From positions 1 through 32,036 of the forward strand of contig JABDCY010000011.1 in NCBI GenBank assembly GCA_013287855.1: DNA of 32,036 nucleotides, written 5' to 3'. The position numbers and the translations under genes were made by a program. Below are positions 14,596-23,483 of this stretch, piece by piece (position 1 is the stretch's first letter; the number at the start of each line of letters is the position of its first letter). Source of the stretch: Candidatus Babelota bacterium. GTDB lineage: Bacteria > Babelota > Babeliae > Babelales > Vermiphilaceae. The notes beneath the pieces are model-generated. The model saw only the letters and a list, made by a program, of their open reading frames with translations, did not search any database and had not been told where the DNA came from.

Positions 14596-15321
14596 TCACC
14601 TTGATAAATCGTTCATATTATCATTCATATCAACAATGCAATAGTCATCTTCGTCTTTCATGTTTATAGAATTAGATTCTTTTTGATATTGCATGAGCCT
14701 CCATTGTAAGGCTTGTCCTTCTAGCCCAAATTTTTCTGAAGTTTTTGCCATAAGCACCGATTCACAAAATTCTTTAAACGTTGACCTACACTTTTGATGC
14801 GGAGTTGACCAATATTGTTTCATCGTATCAGCAATCTCACCCGTTTTGTCTTCAACTTTCAACAATCTGAGCGTCTGATAAATTGCTGCGTCTTGATCGA
14901 GCACTGTAGTGTGTAATGTAGGAAATATTTTTGATCGATATAACATTCTTTTTCTATTACCTTTTACCGCTCGATATTCTTCTGCAAATTTTCGTAAAAT
15001 CGATACGGCTGCACACGAAATTTCATGAAACTCTTCATCACCTTTGGAGGCATTTATTTTTCCAAAAAGTTCTCTAAAGGTTGTCGTTTCGTGTGGCAAG
15101 TGTATGCTTTCTTGCCAATAATCTTCAATTTCGTCGATAAAATAGTTAAAGGTTATAAACTCATTCCCGAGCGTACCCTGTTCATGCAATTTAGTAAGAC
15201 CGCGTGAAATTGTATGCTCAATATCCGAATTTTTTCTCGCATGCTTTTTGGTAGTGTCGTTAGCGCATATCATAGCAATAGAACAAAATAACATTGCAGC
15301 GCCATACCAACGTCGCGCCAT
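14596..15321 (-). CDS. Exported protein, paralogue of the gene at 13840-14370
   Basis: The product has 241 residues from the ATG at 15321, which has a strong AGGAGG only 3 bases upstream. ATGs at 15351 and 15369 are in frame and would give a longer basic n-region, so the start is uncertain. The signal peptide ends near AMICA. The central block resembles the paralogue (ITFNYFIDEIEDYW, TTFRELF, YRSKIFPTL). It adds a C-terminal extension of about 90 residues with Cys, Met and acidic residues (DEDDYCIVDMNDNMND). The family is not recognised. The pair may be substrates of the secretion system downstream, which is inference. Confidence 0.7.
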   Translation of the reverse strand: MARRWYGAAMLFCSIAMICANDTTKKHARKNSDIEHTISRGLTKLHEQGTLGNEFITFNYFIDEIEDYWQESIHLPHETTTFRELFGKINASKGDEEFHEISCAAVSILRKFAEEYRAVKGNRKRMLYRSKIFPTLHTTVLDQDAAIYQTLRLLKVEDKTGEIADTMKQYWSTPHQKCRSTFKEFCESVLMAKTSEKFGLEGQALQWRLMQYQKESNSINMKDEDDYCIVDMNDNMNDLSR

Positions 15322-15493
15322 AAACCTCCTCTTGACATGATTTTTTTTCATAGACTCGTTTAATAACAATCACAAAGAATCCTTCATTTTATTATGAATT
15401 CTATGTACTCTTTTTACAAAACGTTATACACGTACATTAATTATATTAATTATCAAGATCAGACAATTACAAGATCTCTTTAAAGGAATTGGC

Positions 15494-17743
15494 ATGCGCA
15501 AGCTTCGCGTTGGTGTTTTAATGGGTGGAAAGTCATCTGAACGTGAAGTGTCTTTTAATTCCGGTCGCACGGTATGCGATCATCTTGATACTAATCGCTA
15601 CATAATCATCCCGCTTTTTCAACGTGCTGATGGCACATTATTCATTTTGCCATGGCACTTTTTGCATCGTGGAAAAATTAGTGATTTTGAACATCGCCTA
15701 CCAACCGAAGCGCAGCACATTATGTGGAGCAATCTAAAAGAGCGGATCGATTTCATCTATATCGCTACCCATGGCCGCTATGCCGAAGATGGTACCTTGC
15801 AGGGATTTTTAGAAGTAATAGGTATTCCCTATCTTGGTTCCAAAGTTTTTGCGAGCGCACTGCGCATGGACAAAATTGCCCACAAAAATATTCTGCGCTC
15901 CCATGGCATCGAAGTACCGCGGGGCATTGCAGTATATCCTCAAGAAATTCTTAATTTTGATCAGCACAAGACAGAAATTTTGGCAAAATTACATGATGCA
16001 GGCGTAACGTTGCCCTGCATCGTAAAACCACAAAAAGAAGGCTCAAGCCTTGGCGTAAGCTGCATTGCTCATGAACATGAATTGCATCAAGCGCTGCTCA
16101 AGGCATGCACTATCCACCCTGGCGAGCATCAAGCAGTTTTGGTCGAAGAAAAAATTAGCGGCATGGAATTCTCGTGCATTACGCTTATGGATTACAAAAA
16201 TAATGTTTTTATGCCTTTGCCGCCTACCGAAATTATACCCGAGCAGCACACTAAATTTTATGATTATGAACAAAAATACATGCCGGGCCGCAGCACTAAA
16301 TTTACCCCCGCACGGTGCACACCAGAACACATCGCCAAGATTCAAGAAATCTGCGTAAAGGTCATGCAGATTTTAGGATTTACCACCATGTCGCGCATTG
16401 ATGGATTTTTAACCTCAGATAATCGCATTGTTATAATTGATCCTAACAGTTTGTCGGGCATGGCACCTGCAAGCTTTATTTTTTTACAAGCAGCAGAAAT
16501 TAATATGAGTCATACCCAAGTTATCAACCATCTTATTGAAACTGAATTGCAGGCATACGGTATGTTTACCCCAGACTCCACTTCGTTGCGTCCCGGGACC
16601 CCAAATTCCCTTTCTACGGAACAAAAGAAAATCAAAGTCGCCGTTCTCATGGGTGGAGACTCCAATGAACGAGAAATTTCCCTAGAATCTGGCAGAAATG
16701 TGGTCTATAAACTTTCTCCCCACAAATATGAAGCATTGCCAATTTTTGTCACCGATAGCATGGAGCTCTATCATATAAATCAACGCTTGCTGGTGCGTAA
16801 CTCAACGAAAGAAATTGTTGCAGGACTCGAAAATACCATGCGCATTACCTGGGATGATCTACCAAATGTCGCCGACTTTGTATTCATTGCTCTCCATGGC
16901 GGCAAGGGAGAAAATGGCTGCGTGCAAGGTGCGCTAGAAATGCTCGGCATGCCCTACAATGGCTCAGGAGTTTTGAGCAGCGCACTGTGCATGGACAAAT
17001 ATAAAACAAATGAATATTTACGCGAGCAAGGCTTCGATGTTCCAAAGTCATATCTGGTAAGCAAACAAGAATGGGAAACAGATCAAGAGACAATGATCGC
17101 TGCTATCACCAAAAAGCTGCCTTTTCCTCTCATTGTCAAACCTCATGACGATGGTTGCAGCGTAATGGTGGCAAAAGTCACTACAAAACCACACTTCATC
17201 ACGGCATTAAACACTATTTTTGCGCACAACAAAGAGTATGCCCTCGTCGAAGAATGTATTATCGGCATGGAACTCACCGTGGGCGTTGTAGGCAATGACA
17301 CTCCGCGTGCATTGCCACCAAGTCAAGCCGTTGCAAGCGCTGGCATTCTTTCGATAGAAGAAAAATTTTTACCCGGTGGTGGCGAAAATCAGACACCAGC
17401 ACCATTACCTAAAGAAACATTATCTTTGGTACAAAAAACTATGGAAGCAGTATACAAAGCAGTTGGGTGTAGTGGTTATGCACGCATCGACTGTTTTTAC
17501 CAGCCAGCTGGACAAAGTTCTAACAAGAAAGATCAGGTAGTAATTTTAGAAATCAATTCATTGCCAGGACTTACTCCTGCAACCTGTATTTTTCATCAAG
17601 CCGCAGAACTCGGCATAAAACCAATGGATTTCATCGATATGATTATCGAATTTGGATTTGAAAAGCATCGACAGGTAGAAGAACCGATGCACGTTGAATC
17701 TGTTTTACAGGAAGAAAAAGAATCAGCAGTTTTAGCTGAATAA
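15494..17743 (+). CDS. Tandem fusion of two D-alanine-D-alanine ligase modules
   Basis: Ddl makes the D-Ala-D-Ala end of peptidoglycan precursors. It normally has 300-370 residues; this product has 749 and two complete ATP-grasp modules (1-355 and 379-725) joined by a Ser/Thr/Pro linker. Start: ATG after AAAGGA. Module 1 has GGKSSEREVS (E16), HGRYAEDG, EGSSLGVS, YDYEQKY, R301/D303 and DPN (D316, N318), where Ddl normally has Glu-x-Asn. Module 2 has GGDSNEREIS (E392), HGGKGENG, R664/D666 and the standard ELN-type ligand as EIN (E686, N688). Its phosphate loop reads DGCSVMVA, and its omega-loop lacks the usual Tyr (ILSIEEKF). Each half therefore departs from the standard site in a different place. 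It could work as an intramolecular dimer, or one half could be regulatory. Seen: motifs. Inferred: division of labour. Confidence 0.92.
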   Translation: MRKLRVGVLMGGKSSEREVSFNSGRTVCDHLDTNRYIIIPLFQRADGTLFILPWHFLHRGKISDFEHRLPTEAQHIMWSNLKERIDFIYIATHGRYAEDGTLQGFLEVIGIPYLGSKVFASALRMDKIAHKNILRSHGIEVPRGIAVYPQEILNFDQHKTEILAKLHDAGVTLPCIVKPQKEGSSLGVSCIAHEHELHQALLKACTIHPGEHQAVLVEEKISGMEFSCITLMDYKNNVFMPLPPTEIIPEQHTKFYDYEQKYMPGRSTKFTPARCTPEHIAKIQEICVKVMQILGFTTMSRIDGFLTSDNRIVIIDPNSLSGMAPASFIFLQAAEINMSHTQVINHLIETELQAYGMFTPDSTSLRPGTPNSLSTEQKKIKVAVLMGGDSNEREISLESGRNVVYKLSPHKYEALPIFVTDSMELYHINQRLLVRNSTKEIVAGLENTMRITWDDLPNVADFVFIALHGGKGENGCVQGALEMLGMPYNGSGVLSSALCMDKYKTNEYLREQGFDVPKSYLVSKQEWETDQETMIAAITKKLPFPLIVKPHDDGCSVMVAKVTTKPHFITALNTIFAHNKEYALVEECIIGMELTVGVVGNDTPRALPPSQAVASAGILSIEEKFLPGGGENQTPAPLPKETLSLVQKTMEAVYKAVGCSGYARIDCFYQPAGQSSNKKDQVVILEINSLPGLTPATCIFHQAAELGIKPMDFIDMIIEFGFEKHRQVEEPMHVESVLQEEKESAVLAE

Positions 17744-17871
17744 GATTTGCAAATATATACCCACAAAAGTATCAAAACTTAATTTAGAATTGGCAAAAAC
17801 CCGCTATTCTGCTACTCTTTTTTCGATATAATTTCAGAAAAAAACATTTTATCTTTTTAAAACACAAAATC

Positions 17872-20010
17872 ATGAATAATAAAATAATTTGCTCCTTGTT
17901 TGTTGTTTATTTCTTTGGTTCAGTTTCGCCTCTTTTTTGCATGCACCACAAAAAATTTGTTCCGATCCGGGAAATTTCTAATCCCTTTGAGCTAGGCTTA
18001 GATCAAAAAGACCTATTGCCTAAAAACAGCTGCGCCCTACAACCTCCCTGCATATCAAGAGCATCCAAAAAATCTAATATTTTTTTTGATGAAAATGATG
18101 TTAATCAATATTTTCTTGTGGAGCGTGCCAGCAAAGTTCCTGATCCTGAAAATTCACTAGTCGGCCAAAATTCTGATACTTTTTTTGATGAAAGTAACGA
18201 TGTTGCACACTATATTCGTGAGGAGTTTTTTGGCGGCGAAGTTCTCGAACCTAAAAAGTCTATAACACTAGGCAGCAAAAATGTAGTTGCACATCAAATA
18301 CCTTCAAATGAGCATTTGTTGCCTAAAAAAAAGCCAGTTGAAAAGCCCAAGTATTCTGGTCCTAAAGAAAAGAAAAAAAGGCCTACAAAATTGCTTGCAT
18401 CCCTTCCCAATACACCAACTTACGAAGGTGCTATAACTTTTGATACTAAAACTGTTACATCGCCACAAAAGTCGCCCACCAAACTTAAATTTCCTGTCTT
18501 AGCTAAATCAGAATTCCTAGACGAAATAGAGCAGCCAACAACATCTAATGGATCAATAATTGCTGACAATGATTTGGAGCATGGGCCTGATTCCTGTGTA
18601 GTAATCCAGCAAGAATCAGAGAGACCAGTGCACGTGGAGCAAGATCTTCAGACAACAAGTGCTAAAGTTGTTGACCAAGGAACACTCAACAAAGAGGCAC
18701 AAAGGATTGTTGGTCAATTACTGCTAACCAAAAAATTGCTGAGCCCAAAAGATTGTAGCGCTTTAGAGAGGGTAGAAGAAAAACTTAAACACACAAGACA
18801 TGCAAAGAAACAACTAGCAATTACACCACAAGATGTTGAGCGATTAAAGAAGTTACTTGAAATAAGCAAGTTATCGATTGCATCCCACGTAGAAAAAACA
18901 TTGCAAGCAGTCCAAGATTTCTCGATGCTTACTATAGCAACCGTAGATGATGTAAAGCCCGAACTGCTTTCGCAATTAGGTAACATTAATACTAATCTTG
19001 AAGAACTGACACCCGGAATGCAGTTGTTTGAGCAAGAATCTAACGTAGTTTCAGATTTTGCTCAGATACAAGCACAAGCAACTATCGTCAAGAAAAAGAT
19101 CTTTGATGCAACGCATAATGTCTACCAACAGAAAATTGAAAATTTTACGCCAACCTACCTAAAGGCTAAATTATCTCTTGAGGACGAAGACTCTGATGAA
19201 GTTGTTCCCTTTGTAGTCTGCACTGATTCTAAAAATAAAGATGAGCTTGAACGTTTAAAGGGAATTTTTTCCTCACTTAATGCAACCCGAATGCTGGCCC
19301 TCGAGAGTAACTGTGATATAGATAAGATCTTAAACATACTCAATGGTATTGTAGGGGACATGCCAAAGTTTCAACAACAAATAACTAGTCGATCGACAAG
19401 ATACGTAATGAAAGATTATAGCGAACTGACCGAAGATAGTCTTAAAGCAAGCGTCTACGAGATGGAAACGCTTTTAAAATTTGCCGCAAAACATGACACC
19501 ACAAAATTATTTAATAATTTTGCACCCAAAGCAACCACATTTTTACAACTATGCGGTCAGTATATCATCACGAAAAATATCCACGATTTAACACGACAAG
19601 CAATGAAGCATGACGAGTCATATGACTATGTACCTCAAGAATTTATGCCAAAAGTTACGTATCAACAAAAACAACTTGCAACTTTTTATGGCGCTAAACT
19701 CTATGATAAAAATTGGTCTATGCGAAAATTTAAAGATCGATTGGATGATATTAGTGATGGGTATGATGGCTTGACAAAAAGTATTACTTTGCGCGATGTG
19801 GCCCTCTACGAATTAATCATGCCAAAAGAAAAGAAGAGGCTCGATGCCTTGAAAGCACATGGCCCAAAAGTTGTAGATATCCTCGCAAAAACCAAGCAAT
19901 CAAAGTGGATTAAAGATGTTGATGAGAGCGGTCTTGCTGCAAATGAAACGAGATACATATTAACGACTGTCCTTGATGAAAATCATAGGATTTTGAGTAA
20001 ACTTAAATAA
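17872..20010 (+). CDS. Large exported helical protein, unrecognised
   Basis: The product has 712 residues with a signal peptide ending LFCM (residues 1-23). No family is recognised. The N-terminal third is low complexity: two related acidic blocks (NIFFDENDVNQYF at 69-81 and DTFFDESNDVAHYI at 102-115), then a Lys/Pro-rich stretch (about 145-175). From about residue 265 on it is predicted by eye to be mostly alpha-helical, with heptad-like Leu/Lys/Glu patterns. The C-terminal block ends with KWIKDVD and resembles the end of the product of 21481-23466 (VWLKNVD). The ATG has no clear ribosome site; TATAAT occurs at 17827-17832. A surface or secreted scaffold is possible but unproven. Confidence 0.75.
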   Translation: MNNKIICSLFVVYFFGSVSPLFCMHHKKFVPIREISNPFELGLDQKDLLPKNSCALQPPCISRASKKSNIFFDENDVNQYFLVERASKVPDPENSLVGQNSDTFFDESNDVAHYIREEFFGGEVLEPKKSITLGSKNVVAHQIPSNEHLLPKKKPVEKPKYSGPKEKKKRPTKLLASLPNTPTYEGAITFDTKTVTSPQKSPTKLKFPVLAKSEFLDEIEQPTTSNGSIIADNDLEHGPDSCVVIQQESERPVHVEQDLQTTSAKVVDQGTLNKEAQRIVGQLLLTKKLLSPKDCSALERVEEKLKHTRHAKKQLAITPQDVERLKKLLEISKLSIASHVEKTLQAVQDFSMLTIATVDDVKPELLSQLGNINTNLEELTPGMQLFEQESNVVSDFAQIQAQATIVKKKIFDATHNVYQQKIENFTPTYLKAKLSLEDEDSDEVVPFVVCTDSKNKDELERLKGIFSSLNATRMLALESNCDIDKILNILNGIVGDMPKFQQQITSRSTRYVMKDYSELTEDSLKASVYEMETLLKFAAKHDTTKLFNNFAPKATTFLQLCGQYIITKNIHDLTRQAMKHDESYDYVPQEFMPKVTYQQKQLATFYGAKLYDKNWSMRKFKDRLDDISDGYDGLTKSITLRDVALYELIMPKEKKRLDALKAHGPKVVDILAKTKQSKWIKDVDESGLAANETRYILTTVLDENHRILSKLK

Positions 20011-20026
20011 TATTATCTTGTAGCTA

Positions 20027-20671
20027 TTACTTATCAATTGCAATGCGTACCCAATAGGCAAGAAGTTGTTCTTGTTCTGTGCCAGATAATTGCCAAGCCA
20101 CCGAACCTGTTCGCAGCTTTTGCATGACATCATACAAGCAAATAGAAACACACACCGACACGTTGAGGCTTTCGGTAAATCCAAGCATGGGAATGGCAAT
20201 AAACTCATCTGCCATAGCAAGAGCCTCTGGTGAAAGACCAACAGCTTCATTTCCAAAAACTAAAGCAATTTTGGTGTCCAACGAAATATCTCGTGGCAAG
20301 GTGGCTTGTGCATGCGGGGACGTTGCCACAATGCGATAGCCTTTTTCTTTGAGGTGCGCATAACAGTCTTGTGTCGAGCGATAATAATTCAGTGTAGTCC
20401 ATTTATGAGATCCTCGTGCAATGCCGGTGTAAGCACAAAAAGCATTACGCTTTTGGACAATATGAATATCCTGGATACCAAAACATTCAGCTGAGCGGAT
20501 CACTGCACTCGCATTGTACGGATAATGCATTTCTTCCGTGACGAGAGTAACATGGCGCGTTCTTTGGGCAAGCACATGGCGCATGCGCTCAAGCTTGCTG
20601 GGTGAAATGTGCGTTATAAGATCATCAATTTTTGTGGTAGTTTTCTTGATTTTAGCGGGTTTGATTATCAT
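20027..20671 (-). CDS. trmH: SPOUT-class RNA 2'-O-methyltransferase, TrmH-like
   Basis: TrmH methylates the 2'-OH of G18 in tRNA using S-adenosylmethionine. The product has 214 residues from the ATG at 20671; a TTG at 20716 is in frame but less likely. All three SpoU motifs are present: NASAVIRSAECFG (motif 1, catalytic Arg), LVFGNEAVGLS (motif 2) and IPMLGFTESLNVSVCV (motif 3). SLNVSV is the signature of the knotted SAM site. The N-terminal part (SKLERMRHVLAQRTRHVTLVTEEMHYPYN) is closer to TrmH than to RlmB, but an rRNA substrate cannot be excluded. It ends 16 bases from the convergent large exported gene. Confidence 0.85.
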   Translation of the reverse strand: MIIKPAKIKKTTTKIDDLITHISPSKLERMRHVLAQRTRHVTLVTEEMHYPYNASAVIRSAECFGIQDIHIVQKRNAFCAYTGIARGSHKWTTLNYYRSTQDCYAHLKEKGYRIVATSPHAQATLPRDISLDTKIALVFGNEAVGLSPEALAMADEFIAIPMLGFTESLNVSVCVSICLYDVMQKLRTGSVAWQLSGTEQEQLLAYWVRIAIDK

Positions 20672-20777
20672 AAAATTCCATGATTCTATACTTTTTCTTT
20701 TAGGTTTTAGGCCCAAAATAATTAATATTATTTACAGCATGTATTAATTCTTTGTATCATGCTTATAGGGAATACTA

Positions 20778-20783
20778 TATAAT
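20778..20783 (+). promoter_or_regulatory. -10 box before the small exported gene
   Basis: A perfect TATAAT. No convincing -35 hexamer lies at the right distance. If used, transcription would begin next to the AGGAGGGG ribosome site and leave a leader of only about ten bases. Confidence 0.4.
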
Positions 20784-20800
20784 ACTATTAAGGAGGGGAT

Positions 20801-21241
20801 ATGAAAAATCTCAAACTATTCATTCTTGTAGCCGCAACGCTTGGCATTTTCACTGCCCAAGCCAAGTGGGTCGCTGGCGAAACAACCACCGAAAAAGGTG
20901 GCGTAAAAAAGACAACCTACACAAGCACAAGTGCTAAAGACATTACCGCATGCGATAAATATGATCCAGCCACGCAAAGAAGAACTCTGTGTATTAGTGT
21001 TAATAGACCTGATCATTATTACAAGGCAACCTATGTAAAATTGGCAAATTCTAATCGACAAGTCGGAAATCTCAGCGGCGGATATACCCGTACAGAAAAG
21101 GTAGAACCGTACAAGCCTACAAAACTAGAAACAGACCAACTTTATAAACTTTTGGATGAATTCATGGTAGCTACTGGCGTAAATTCAGCACCTCTCAATG
21201 ATCCAAACTGGTTTAATGAGCTGTTCAAAATTGAAGGCTAA
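20801..21241 (+). CDS. Small exported protein, unrecognised
   Basis: The product has 146 residues with a textbook signal peptide (residues 1-21, ending TAQA, cleavage before KWVAGE). The ribosome site AGGAGGGG is the strongest in the window, which suggests high expression. The mature protein is basic and Thr/Lys/Tyr-rich with two Cys (TACDKY and TLCISV) that may form a disulfide. The N-terminal half looks beta-rich; the end (LETDQLYKLLDEFMVATG) looks helical. A strong terminator follows, so it is probably a single-gene transcript. No family is recognised. Confidence 0.75.
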   Translation: MKNLKLFILVAATLGIFTAQAKWVAGETTTEKGGVKKTTYTSTSAKDITACDKYDPATQRRTLCISVNRPDHYYKATYVKLANSNRQVGNLSGGYTRTEKVEPYKPTKLETDQLYKLLDEFMVATGVNSAPLNDPNWFNELFKIEG

Positions 21242-21255
21242 TTCTTAATATTTGC

Positions 21256-21286
21256 AAAAGCCATGTGTAAAACATGGCTTTTTTTG
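21256..21286 (+). terminator. Intrinsic terminator
   Basis: AAAAGCCATG / CATGGCTTTT form a 10-bp stem with a 7-base loop, followed by a T-run, 15 bases after the stop of the small exported gene. Confidence 0.9.
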
Positions 21287-21307
21287 TTTAACATCCACCT
21301 TGTAAGC

Positions 21308-21406
21308 ACCCGACATACCACAGAAAAAAACCAATAACTGGATTGTGCAATCGCAGGAGCGATAATCCAGGCAAATTACTCAGCATTGTAGGTGTTTTTG
21401 TCGGGT
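21308..21406 (+). other. Nested inverted repeats before the second large exported gene
   Basis: An outer stem, ACCCGACA (21308-21315) with TGTCGGGT (21399-21406), encloses a hairpin: CTGGATT (21338-21344) with AATCCAG (21364-21370), and inside it ATCG (21350-21353) with CGAT (21360-21363) after a 5-base bulge. It could be a structured leader of the gene at 21481, which starts 75 bases later. No known riboswitch pattern is recognised, and no promoter is clear between it and the terminator upstream. Confidence 0.35.
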
Positions 21407-21480
21407 ACAATAGACTTTGTGCGTTGCTTGCTTGTATACTTAGCCAAACAGATATTACTACACTCTTAGCATTAAAAACG

Positions 21481-23466
21481 ATGTTTACTAAAAATCTGAT
21501 TACTATTTTTCTATCATCTTGTTTTTTCATGGGTTCAAGCAACATTCTTTGTATGGATCAACCCGATGATGATGAACCATTCTCCTACGCTGACTTTGAT
21601 CTAACAGCTATAAAACCTGGAGCATGTTCTAGTTCTGCTAGTAAATTCAGTAAATTATTTATAAGCCAGGAAGACACGGAACAAACGCAACAAGAGGAAC
21701 AACAAAAAAAAGATCCTCTTGAACAAGGCATATTGAGCTATCGGCTACAGGAATATCAGAAACAAACACAAGCTTTGCTCACCAGTATTGAATCTCGGAA
21801 AAAAATATTGTTCTTGTCGGATTCATTAACCAAGAAACAACAAAAAATAGAGGATGATATTGCTGCCCAACAAAAATCTCTTGAAACAGAAGCGGATCAA
21901 CAAAAATTGCGTATCTATGAAAAGTTAGTACTGAATTTGACACGTCTTGATGACTCTTTGCAGTCAGCAACAAAAGCCGCGACAAAGCACAATGAAGAAA
22001 AAAAGAAACAAGAACAACAGAAGCAAGCCAAGCTTGCGGCTCAAGAAAGGGCAAAACTTCAAAGCTCTATTAATGACACCAAAAAATTAATTGGACTTCT
22101 ACAACTTTCAAAAAAACAATCAGATGATTACAAACAAATTCTGCAAATCAAATCCTCAAAAAATAACGAACTGGTAGAACAACTAAAACAATTGGAACGA
22201 ATAATACAATCTAATGTGGACGGATTAGTCGTTAAAATAACCAATGCAGATCAAGCAATTACAGAATTGGTGTTTAAAGAACCTGCCGTAAATTTTGATT
22301 TTGAAGTGTGGCAACACAATATAGATACCCTCGAGAAGGCATGTGAAACTGTGCAAACATGTCAGTCTCTTGTAGGTCTACTTCATAAAATTCCTAAAAA
22401 ATATTGGAATCTTACTATAAAAACGAAAGTCCAAGAGCAGGACGCTTATTTAGCAAAACAGAAAAGAGCCATATTAGATAGTATTCGCAATGATGCGCAA
22501 GTGTTAAAAGCAGACATAGTAACATCTTATAATGAAGGTATGGATATCACCTACTCAGATAAGGTTGAATTAGATCCTAATAACATTGACTTTGTGAGAA
22601 TCAAAAAAATAGCTGGCGCTGCTGATTTGAAAAAATACATCCCAACACTTTCTTTGATAAAAAAATCACTTGCCCGCGCGATTGCAACGAAGACCCATCT
22701 TGTGAAAAAGCATGAGGACAACCCACGGCAGGTTTTGGAAGAAGTTGGGGAGGTAATCCAGCATATTGGAGATTTTGATGATACACTCAAAGGATATGGC
22801 ATTTGGTTTGCTTTGCACACCTATGATAAAAAACAAATGCCTGATGTTTCACGAGCTCATCTCACGCAACTTCTATCTGAGTTTGAGAAAATAACTGCCT
22901 ACCAACCAAAAATGCATATTCTACTGAATCAAGAAGATACTATGTCATGGCCTGATGCAGATGAAATTCAAGAGCAGCATGACTATTTCATTAGGGTAAC
23001 TACCAACTTGCTTGCACTCAGTAATCAATTGATTCAAAAAAATAATACCGCTTTTAACATTTCAGAAGCTATCGAGATTGAGATGGCAAAAAAAGATGCA
23101 ACCTCGTTATTTAAACATGTCGCGAGAGAAATCGACATTGGTAAAAGATTTTATAGCCTTACAAACTTTGATGAAAATCTTGCATGTTTAAAGTTAATTA
23201 AAAAATCATGCAAACAAGGTAACATTAGTTTGCAGGCGCAGGATAGAAAAGATCTTTTTATAAAAGGTCAAAAAAATTTTAGTTTATTAAGGGAAGCAAC
23301 GCCATTAATACCTGATATTACAAAAAAACTTAGATGGGCACGCGACAGCGTATGGTTAAAAAATGTTGATAAAGATATTAAGCTGAAGTTAATTGATGCA
23401 GCAGCAGAGCAAACGATCGAACATTTACCAAAAATTACCAATAACGTTCAAACTGCACTAGAATAA
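21481..23466 (+). CDS. Large exported coiled-coil protein, unrecognised
   Basis: The product has 661 residues from the ATG at 21481, which begins the signal peptide (ending NILCM). The open frame to 21343 runs through inverted repeats and would bury the signal peptide. The mature protein starts acidic (DQPDDDEPF). Residues of about 60-200 are Gln/Lys/Glu-rich with strong coiled-coil character (EEKKKQEQQKQAKLAAQERAKL), and the rest is mostly helical. Size, signal peptide, a TKKL block after the low-complexity part and a C-terminal VWLKNVD-type ending recall the product of 17872-20010, so they may be distant paralogues. No ribosome site is obvious. Function is unknown. Confidence 0.75.
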   Translation: MFTKNLITIFLSSCFFMGSSNILCMDQPDDDEPFSYADFDLTAIKPGACSSSASKFSKLFISQEDTEQTQQEEQQKKDPLEQGILSYRLQEYQKQTQALLTSIESRKKILFLSDSLTKKQQKIEDDIAAQQKSLETEADQQKLRIYEKLVLNLTRLDDSLQSATKAATKHNEEKKKQEQQKQAKLAAQERAKLQSSINDTKKLIGLLQLSKKQSDDYKQILQIKSSKNNELVEQLKQLERIIQSNVDGLVVKITNADQAITELVFKEPAVNFDFEVWQHNIDTLEKACETVQTCQSLVGLLHKIPKKYWNLTIKTKVQEQDAYLAKQKRAILDSIRNDAQVLKADIVTSYNEGMDITYSDKVELDPNNIDFVRIKKIAGAADLKKYIPTLSLIKKSLARAIATKTHLVKKHEDNPRQVLEEVGEVIQHIGDFDDTLKGYGIWFALHTYDKKQMPDVSRAHLTQLLSEFEKITAYQPKMHILLNQEDTMSWPDADEIQEQHDYFIRVTTNLLALSNQLIQKNNTAFNISEAIEIEMAKKDATSLFKHVAREIDIGKRFYSLTNFDENLACLKLIKKSCKQGNISLQAQDRKDLFIKGQKNFSLLREATPLIPDITKKLRWARDSVWLKNVDKDIKLKLIDAAAEQTIEHLPKITNNVQTALE

Positions 23467-23483
23467 CTACTGAGAATGCCGTG

